Shown here in pieces: positions 58,617 through 64,000 of a DNA stretch of 64,000 nucleotides; position 1 is the stretch's first letter; every line of letters starts with the position of its first letter. The translations under genes and the position numbers were made by a program. The DNA lies in NCBI RefSeq assembly GCF_900199405.1, contig NZ_LT963430.1, forward strand, positions 2,139,605 to 2,203,604, given 5' to 3'. This DNA comes from Beduinella massiliensis (lineage in GTDB: Bacteria > Bacillota > Clostridia > Christensenellales > Aristaeellaceae). The notes beneath the pieces were generated by a model. The model did no database searches. It saw only the letters and a list, made by a program, of their open reading frames with translations, and had not been told where the DNA came from.

Positions 58617-59741
58617 TCAGAGATAATCCGCGAAATCAACCGGCGCGAGCAGGATCGTATAGTAGTTGTCGAAGGTCGTTCCTTCCGCGTTGGTGTAATT
58701 GTCGATCTTCGCGCCTTCCATCTTCTGATTGAACAGGTTTTTGAGGGCGTCTCCGTCGTTGCGGGTGGTGATGTCGCCATTGATGAAAGCCTTCGCATAC
58801 TCAACGCCGATGTCGATGACGGTCATCGCGACAGGGGACGGCCACGTGGAATAACGGCCCACAGCGTTGTAATCCTGCAGCTTGGCCGCAATCTGCCGCA
58901 GCGCGTCCTCGTCGTCGCCGCCGATCTTCAGCTGGTCGAGGCCGAGGGTCGCCGGGAAAGCGTGATAGGGGCTCGGGCAGCAGGGCTGCGGATAGTAGGC
59001 GTTTGCCTGGGTCAGGATCGCGGTCTGGAGCGCTTCCTGCATGCCGCAGTTGGTGGTGAAGAAGGCGACCTTCTTGCCGGCATACTTCTCCATCTGTGCG
59101 GGCACGTCCTCGAGGATGAACTGCTGGGAAGCAGAGGCACCTGCCTCAGCGGTCGGATCGGGCGCGGTCACGTCAACCAGCTCGATGCCCAGAGCCTCCG
59201 CATTCTGCTTGAGCAGTTCGTGGCGGCCGACGATCAGTTCCATCGCCATGTGGCGGGGGAAGGAGTAGTGTACGAGCACGTCGATGCCCCATTCAGAGCA
59301 CTTTTCCATGATGGTATCGCCCTGCATGACCTCGTCCGCGTACATGACGATGTCGGCGGCAGCGGAGATGACAGCCGGATCCTCCTGCGGCGTGCCCGCG
59401 ATCGTTAGAATGTCGTCGCGGCCCATCTCCTTCAGCTTGTCGAAACCGGCTTTCGCGCCGGGAACAGCCTGGCACATTACGATCGCCTTGACATCCGGGT
59501 CGGAACCGAAAGCCACGATTTTGGCAACGGTCGTCTCCATCTCGGCCATAAAGCTGTCGGGGTATGTGTCCGTGACGATGTGCTCGGGGTCGGCGGCCTG
59601 CGCACGCTCAGCAGCGCGGAACTCTTCTTCACCCTGAGAAGTCGTGCCCGTCAAAATCGCGATCTTGTAATCTGCAAGGGCGCTGGCGCAGACGCCAAGC
59701 AGCATCGCGGCGGTGAGGAGCATACAGAGCAGCTTTTTCAT
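58617..59741 (-). CDS. DUF3798 substrate-binding protein of the ABC transporter
   Basis: Exported 374-residue protein. The signal peptide is residues 1-23 (MKKLLCMLLTAAMLLGVCASALA); the Cys at 18 is not in a clean lipobox, so anchoring is uncertain. The body matches DUF3798: IAILTGTTSQGEEEFRAAE, HIVTDTYPDSFMAEMETTVAKI, MCQAVPGAKAGFDKLKEMG, TAPDPTAEAGASASQQFILEDVP and CCPSPYHAFPATLG. The fold looks like a periplasmic binding protein. The ligand is unknown. Its position first in the operon, before ATPase and permeases, marks it as the binding component. Confidence 0.85.
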   Translation of the reverse strand: MKKLLCMLLTAAMLLGVCASALADYKIAILTGTTSQGEEEFRAAERAQAADPEHIVTDTYPDSFMAEMETTVAKIVAFGSDPDVKAIVMCQAVPGAKAGFDKLKEMGRDDILTIAGTPQEDPAVISAAADIVMYADEVMQGDTIMEKCSEWGIDVLVHYSFPRHMAMELIVGRHELLKQNAEALGIELVDVTAPDPTAEAGASASQQFILEDVPAQMEKYAGKKVAFFTTNCGMQEALQTAILTQANAYYPQPCCPSPYHAFPATLGLDQLKIGGDDEDALRQIAAKLQDYNAVGRYSTWPSPVAMTVIDIGVEYAKAFINGDITTRNDGDALKNLFNQKMEGAKIDNYTNAEGTTFDNYYTILLAPVDFADYL

Positions 59742-59939
59742 GTGGTTTCCTCCTTCAATCTTTGGTCAACCGACCATCTATGGTACCCGCAGAGGGGTTC
59801 CCAACAGGAGAAATGCCACGGAAGCTATACATTTTTAGACATCCGCGGCTCCAGAAGCGAGAGAAGTAATTTTCAGCCGATCGCTTCCGGGGTGCATTTT
59901 TTGTGTCCAGACCATAAAGATATACAATTTTGATTGAAT
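59742..59939 (-). promoter_or_regulatory. Long structured leader of the DUF3798 transporter operon
   Basis: About 200 nt between the promoter and the start. On the minus strand GGAAGCGA (59888-59881) can pair with TCGCTTC (59860-59854), and GGTC/GACC repeats lie close to the start (about 59763-59775). I do not recognise a known riboswitch. The rest of the divergent gap (59975-60033) is A+T-rich. Confidence 0.45.
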
Positions 59940-59945
59940 GTTTTT

Positions 59946-59974
59946 ATGATACCGTATGAGGAAAAGAATGTCAA
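59946..59974 (-). promoter_or_regulatory. Promoter of the DUF3798 ABC transporter operon
   Basis: Minus-strand TTGACA, 17-nt spacer, TATCAT. Confidence 0.75.
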
Positions 59975-60033
59975 GCAAAATTTGCATTTTCCTCGTATGC
60001 ATTATGCATTTAAAAATGAAATCCCAGACGGTT

Positions 60034-60062
60034 TTGACAGGACGGTGGAGATATGATATACT
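60034..60062 (+). promoter_or_regulatory. Promoter of the GtrA/LCP operon
   Basis: TTGACA, 17-nt spacer, TATACT, about 60 nt ahead of the GtrA start. Confidence 0.75.
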
Positions 60063-60124
60063 TTATAAGTTCGTATATGCTGGAATTGTCAATCTAGTTT
60101 GAGAAGAAAGAGGAATTGCACGCA

Positions 60125-60562
60125 ATGGAAACCATTCAAAAGTATGTGGATAAGGTAAAGAAAGATCCGGAACTCATCCGCTATATTATTATCGGTGTTT
60201 GCACGACGCTCGTAAACTATGTCGTATACTTTTGCTTTACGCGGGTAATTACGCTGCATTCCATGTTGGCGAACGGAATCGCCTGGACTGTTGCAGTGCT
60301 TTTTGCTTATGTCGCCAATAAGCTTTACGTCTTTCGTTCCCAAACAAACAGCTTTGCCGAACTGATCGTTGAATTTTTCAACTTCGTTTTGATGCGTGTG
60401 CTGTCCTTTGGCGCCGAAGAAGCGTTGCTCTGGATCTTTGTCGTAAAGCTTGGCGTTTGGGACCTGGGCGTAAAGCTCGTCGCGCAGGTTATTGTCATTG
60501 TGCTCAACTATATATTCTCGAAACTCTTTATTTTTAAGGGTGCAAAGCAAAAAAAGGAGTGA
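60125..60562 (+). CDS. GtrA-family membrane protein
   Basis: A 145-residue protein with four membrane helices; GtrA proteins are thought to help move lipid-linked sugars across the membrane. The core IRYIIIGVCTTLVNYVVYFCF and WTVAVLFAYVANKLYVFRS is typical, as is the end VIVIVLNYIFSKLFIFKG. ATG 60125 lies about 10 nt after AGAGGAA. It is followed directly by an LCP-type gene, which suggests a shared role in envelope polysaccharide assembly. Confidence 0.9.
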   Translation: METIQKYVDKVKKDPELIRYIIIGVCTTLVNYVVYFCFTRVITLHSMLANGIAWTVAVLFAYVANKLYVFRSQTNSFAELIVEFFNFVLMRVLSFGAEEALLWIFVVKLGVWDLGVKLVAQVIVIVLNYIFSKLFIFKGAKQKKE

Positions 60563-60570
60563 GTCCGGAT

Positions 60571-61419
60571 ATGAAGAACATTCGCGGAAGTCGTGCCTTG
60601 GCATTGCTTCTATGTCTTCTCCTGCTGCCGCTGAGTGTGCTGGCTGCGGATGACTACCCGGTCAAAATCGATAAAAAGGATCTGTCTCAGGCAGCGAGCG
60701 TTCCAAAGTCTATGCAGACGATCGCGCTCTTCCTTCTCGACAGCGAAGAATCCAGCGATGTGGAGACGGTTTTACTCGCCAGCATCGATAAAAGCAGCGG
60801 TCGAGCCTGTATGACGGACATTCGCACCGATATTTTAGCGGAAATTCCGCAAGTTGGATATATTCCGCTTGCAAAAGCTTACGCCTATGGCGGACCCAAT
60901 CTAATGATGAAGTCGATCAACGAACTGCTGGAGATGAACGTAAACAGCTATGTTACGCTGGACGTTAGCAGCTTCGCACAGATTGCCGACAGCGTAGGCG
61001 GCATGCAGATGCCGCTCAACGCTGAAGAAGCTGCGGCGCTGGGCCTTTCTGAAGGCCAGCAGACGCTTACCGGTAAACAGGCGATCGCGTACATGCGCCT
61101 GAAAGGAAACAATATCGACGGGAAAAGCCGCCAGTATAAGTCCATCATGCAGATTCTTTATCAGGGCACGCGCGACAAAAACCCGATTTCCCTGATGGGG
61201 CTCGCGCAAAAGCTCATGAGCACGATGCAAACCAATTTGGGAATTATGGATATGATTACGCTCGCCACGAAGGTCATGGGCGGATCACAGCGCGATGAGC
61301 TCATGCTTCCCGGCACAGCAGCTCTTCTCGAAGGCAGGTTTGAGGATACGACCGTATACGAAACCGACTGGGCCGCCATGCGGCAGGAATTACACGCCTT
61401 TCTGTTCCCGCAAAATTAA
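60571..61419 (+). CDS. Divergent LytR-CpsA-Psr (LCP) family protein
   Basis: LCP proteins attach glycopolymers to peptidoglycan. This 282-residue protein has a cleavable-looking signal peptide (residues 1-27, ending LSVLAA) rather than the usual membrane anchor. The LCP core is visible: IRTDILAEIPQVGYIPLAKAYAYGGP, SYVTLDVSSFAQIADSVGG, LTGKQAIAYMRLKG and SRQYKSIMQ. The usual SIPRDT motif reads DIRTDI, so the first pyrophosphate-binding Arg is displaced; activity is uncertain. ATG 60571 lies about 11 nt after AAGGAG. Confidence 0.82.
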   Translation: MKNIRGSRALALLLCLLLLPLSVLAADDYPVKIDKKDLSQAASVPKSMQTIALFLLDSEESSDVETVLLASIDKSSGRACMTDIRTDILAEIPQVGYIPLAKAYAYGGPNLMMKSINELLEMNVNSYVTLDVSSFAQIADSVGGMQMPLNAEEAAALGLSEGQQTLTGKQAIAYMRLKGNNIDGKSRQYKSIMQILYQGTRDKNPISLMGLAQKLMSTMQTNLGIMDMITLATKVMGGSQRDELMLPGTAALLEGRFEDTTVYETDWAAMRQELHAFLFPQN

Positions 61420-61473
61420 AGCGGCTCTATCAAAAATGGACCGCTCAAAGGAAAATAGACAGAGAAATAAAAC

Positions 61474-61520
61474 ACCCTCGTGTTGTAGAATGAAGGCAAT
61501 CAAAACTGCAACAGGAGGGT
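61474..61520 (+). repeat. Inverted repeat overlapping a ribosome-binding site
   Basis: ACCCTCGTGTTG (61474-61485) and CAACAGGAGGGT (61509-61520) are inverted copies with one mismatch around a 23-nt loop. The right arm contains the AGGAGGG site of the following short ORF. Confidence 0.65.
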
Positions 61521-61526
61521 CGTTTC

Positions 61527-61700
61527 ATGTCCAGATCATACACAAATGAAGGGAAAGGGATACACATACCATCAGATTTCGGCTTAAGCAATATTCGTTT
61601 CAATCGTGGGTATCGTCGGGTTCACGCAGCTGCGTGTGTTCTGCCGCGGAGCGCCTGCGATCCTCGAGCATGGCCGCATAATGCCGTCGTGTCGTATTGA
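61527..61700 (+). pseudogene. Truncated ORF, possible transposase remnant
   Basis: A good AGGAGGG site precedes ATG 61527. The first 24 or so codons (MSRSYTNEGKGIHIPSDFG and on) look like the start of a real protein, but from 61600 the frame runs antisense through the end of the recombinase gene and stops at 61700 (57 codons). This suggests a gene cut off by a rearrangement. I cannot assign a family; an insertion-sequence origin is an inference from the inverted repeat just upstream. Confidence 0.45.
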
Positions 61701-62691
61701 CGTCCGAATGGCCCAATACGTCGGCGACGAGGTAAATATCCTGCGTCGCGCGATACAGGTTGGTGCCGTACGTGCTGCGCAGTTTATGCGGGCTGATTTT
61801 CTTTTTCAGCGGCGCAGCAATGGCAGCATACTTTTTGACGAGGTTCTCGACTGCGCGCTGCGTGATGCGGCGGCGCTGTATGGAGAGAAAGAAAGCGTTT
61901 TCGTGACCCGGCAGCGCTTCTATTTGCTCGCGCTCCGACAGATAATCCTGCAGCGCCTGTGAAACCTCGTCGGACAGATAAAGCATGACCTCGGCGCCGC
62001 CTTTTCGCGTCACGATAAAGGCGTTTTGCGTAAAGTCGAAGTCGTCAATGTTCAGTCCGACGCATTCGCTCACACGGATACCTGTCCCTAAAAAGAGGCT
62101 CAGCATCGCTAGATCGCGTTTTCGCGTGATCTGGTGGAATTTTTGCTGGCGTGCCGTCAGATTTTCGCCCTTTTCGGCCTCGTCTAGAATGCGGGCTACC
62201 TCGTCGAGTTCCAAGCGAATAATCGCCTTTTCATGACGTTTGGGCAGCGGTACCAGTTCGGCGGGGTTTCCGGGAATACGGCCATCCGCATATAGATACT
62301 TGAAAAACGAACGCAGCGATGAAAGCTTGCGCATCTTGCCGCATTCGGCATTCTCGAGTTCACGCGAGGACACGTTTCCGTCCTCGTCGATGTCATTTTT
62401 ATAGTAAAGCGTCAGGTATTGGCCGTAGCGCTCAATATCGGCTTTGGTGATCTTGCGAAGGTCTTCGTCGTCGAAGGAGAGGACGTCCTTGCCGCCAAAT
62501 TTTCGAACTTCCGCAGAAAGGTATTGGAAGAAGATGCGAAGGTCATATGCGTAAGCAAGGCGTGTAAGCGTACCCGTCTGCGACTCTATAGCGATAAAGT
62601 AATCCAGGCAGCACTGGGGCAGCTCGCGTTCGAGCTTGCGAAGACTTTCCGTGCGCATGCGCGCCGTTTGCTTTTGATAATCGTTGGGCAT
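61600..62691 (-). CDS. Tyrosine recombinase (XerC/XerD-like)
   Basis: A 363-residue site-specific recombinase. The N-terminal SAM-like core-binding domain (about 30-165) is followed by the catalytic domain with Arg in GTGIRVSECVGL, Lys in VTRKGGAE, HKLR (H-x-x-R) in ISPHKLRSTYGT, His in LGHSDVNTTRRHYAAM and the nucleophile Tyr in HYAAM. It is longer than standard XerC/D (about 300 residues) because of internal segments and a tail. ATG 62691 is 6 nt after AGGTG. It may be a chromosome-dimer recombinase or a mobile-element integrase; the abutting remnant leaves this open. Confidence 0.88.
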   Translation of the reverse strand: MPNDYQKQTARMRTESLRKLERELPQCCLDYFIAIESQTGTLTRLAYAYDLRIFFQYLSAEVRKFGGKDVLSFDDEDLRKITKADIERYGQYLTLYYKNDIDEDGNVSSRELENAECGKMRKLSSLRSFFKYLYADGRIPGNPAELVPLPKRHEKAIIRLELDEVARILDEAEKGENLTARQQKFHQITRKRDLAMLSLFLGTGIRVSECVGLNIDDFDFTQNAFIVTRKGGAEVMLYLSDEVSQALQDYLSEREQIEALPGHENAFFLSIQRRRITQRAVENLVKKYAAIAAPLKKKISPHKLRSTYGTNLYRATQDIYLVADVLGHSDVNTTRRHYAAMLEDRRRSAAEHTQLREPDDTHD

Positions 62692-62724
62692 ATTTAACAC
62701 CTGGTTCTGCGAATTTGTGAAACC

Positions 62725-62753
62725 AGTATATCATAATCGAGGAAGAAGGTCAA
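62725..62753 (-). promoter_or_regulatory. Promoter of the tyrosine recombinase gene
   Basis: Minus-strand TTGACC, 17-nt spacer, TATACT. Confidence 0.75.
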
Positions 62754-62756
62754 TGT

Positions 62757-62782
62757 CTTCGCAAAAGAAGGCTTTTGCGAAG
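62757..62782. repeat. Perfect 11-bp inverted repeat upstream of the recombinase promoter
   Basis: CTTCGCAAAAG and CTTTTGCGAAG around an AAGG loop, starting 4 bp from the -35 box. It could be a terminator stem of rnhA (no T-run follows), an operator, or a recombinase-binding site. Confidence 0.7.
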
Positions 62783-62813
62783 TGTTTTCAGTCTCACTTC
62801 CCCGAGCTAAAAA

Positions 62814-63269
62814 CTACGGTTTTATCGCCGCCTTGGCGTTTTGCTTGATCTGACCGGTCGCCAGTTCGTCACAGCGGTTGTTGAAAGCGTTGTCCGCATG
62901 CCCCTTGACCTTATGAATTGTAACTTCATGATCCTGCATGAGCGTTAGCAGCCACTTCCACAGGTCCTGATTTTCGACCGGCTTTTTGCTGGCGTTTTTC
63001 CAGCCGTTGCGTTTCCAATTTTCAATCCAATGCTGATTGAATGCATTGACAAAGTAGGCGGAATCCGAATAGATCGAAACCCTACAGGGCTGTTTGAGCG
63101 CCAGAAGGCCTTGAATGACGGCGAAGACCTCCATCCGGTTATTCGTGGTATCCGGCATAAAGCCGGACATCTCCTTCCGGTGATCCCCGTAGATCAGGAC
63201 CGTTCCCCAACCTCCCGGTCCGGGATTGCCGGAACAGGCGCCGTCCGTATACATGGTAATTTCTTTCAT
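62814..63269 (-). CDS. rnhA: Ribonuclease HI
   Basis: Cleaves RNA in RNA-DNA hybrids. The 151-residue protein has all four active-site acidic positions: YTDGACSGNPGPGG, NNRMEVFAV, IYSDSAYFVN and the last Asp in NNRCDELA, plus the basic handle region NWKRNGWKNASKKPVENQDLW. ATG 63269 follows AGGAG by 9 nt; the longer frame from 63317 lacks a site and runs through the ppdK terminator. Confidence 0.95.
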   Translation of the reverse strand: MKEITMYTDGACSGNPGPGGWGTVLIYGDHRKEMSGFMPDTTNNRMEVFAVIQGLLALKQPCRVSIYSDSAYFVNAFNQHWIENWKRNGWKNASKKPVENQDLWKWLLTLMQDHEVTIHKVKGHADNAFNNRCDELATGQIKQNAKAAIKP

Positions 63270-63294
63270 TGCCGCACGCTCCTGATGATCCTCG

Positions 63295-63330
63295 AAAAAA
63301 GACCCGCTTCGCCCCAAAGCGAAGCGGGTC
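63295..63330 (-). terminator. Terminator of ppdK
   Basis: Minus-strand 12-bp stem GACCCGCTTCGC / GCGAAGCGGGTC with a 6-nt loop followed by TTTTTT, 21 nt after the ppdK stop. Confidence 0.95.
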
Positions 63331-63350
63331 CAGATACTTTATCGCAAGTC

Positions 63351-64000
<650 letters not shown>

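Noticed and set aside
59742-59939. Known riboswitch (purine, TPP or similar) in the DUF3798 leader
   Set aside because: Conserved core sequences of these classes are not present; left as an unexplained leader.

Overview
The window reads as a chromosomal segment of an endospore-forming, Gram-positive member of the Firmicutes (Clostridia), with fairly high G+C for that group (by eye above 50%). Sporulation genes (spoIIP, the germination protease gpr, two GerMN-domain proteins, a PRC-barrel protein of the YlmC/YmxH type), the ylm cell-division cluster (ylmE-sepF-ylmG-ylmH-divIVA), ireB-ruvX, a T-box leader, a TPP riboswitch and ARG boxes all point that way. Starts are preceded by strong AGGAGG-type sites, and TTG and GTG starts are common. 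Most of the window is ordinary housekeeping. No phage, CRISPR array, rRNA or tRNA was seen.

Layout. 1-654: 3'-truncated (in the window) D-Ala-D-Ala carboxypeptidase, divergent from a two-component regulator/kinase pair that leads an operon of two GerMN proteins, a catalytically degenerate P-type ATPase-like membrane protein, comEC and holA (911-10267). 10362-10634: rpsT on the minus strand. 10838-13587: gpr, spoIIP behind a sigma-E-like promoter, and murI. 13903-15987: an EF-G paralogue. 16103-19303: a PfkB kinase, a GNAT acetyltransferase, a cyclase-family hydrolase and galE. 19320-19582: seven consecutive palindromes flanked by two copies of the same terminator. 19587-23888 (minus): CmpB-type membrane protein, YgiQ radical SAM protein, FAD oxidoreductase. 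24116-26396: sugar-phosphate isomerase-like TIM barrel and pgi. 26454-27334 (minus): thiT under a TPP riboswitch. 27347-29603: yfbR, argF (minus, ARG boxes over its promoter), aroK.

29661-36587: RNA-methyltransferase-like gene, HlyD-like gene, ylmE-sepF-ylmG-ylmH-divIVA, DUF5665, lspA, rluD. 36612-37348: a small unit with a forespore-type promoter (PRC-barrel protein plus a 53-residue YtxH-like protein). 37365-39913: AI-2E-family permease, ireB-ruvX and two DUF1292 proteins. 39921-44565: Phe T-box, pheS-pheT, aroE. 44647-49317: udk, MATE exporter, GH18 glycosidase, a very cysteine-rich protein, xpt. 49371-53565: fucose/arabinose-isomerase-like protein, then translationally coupled nfo-alkD-panE. 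53802-59974 (minus): a complete BMP/nucleoside-type ABC transporter with a DUF3798 binding protein, one permease carrying a large extracytoplasmic insertion, and a long structured leader. 60034-61419: GtrA and a divergent LytR-CpsA-Psr protein. 61474-62782: an apparent transposon remnant abutting a tyrosine recombinase. 62814-64000: rnhA and the C-terminus of pyruvate phosphate dikinase.

The most unusual items are the palindrome array at 19320-19582, the kinase gene whose first membrane helix lies upstream of any canonical start codon, the dead P-type ATPase next to the GerMN proteins, the cysteine-rich protein at 48070, the permease with the Ala/Glu-rich insertion, and the forespore-type unit containing the hidden 53-residue ORF.
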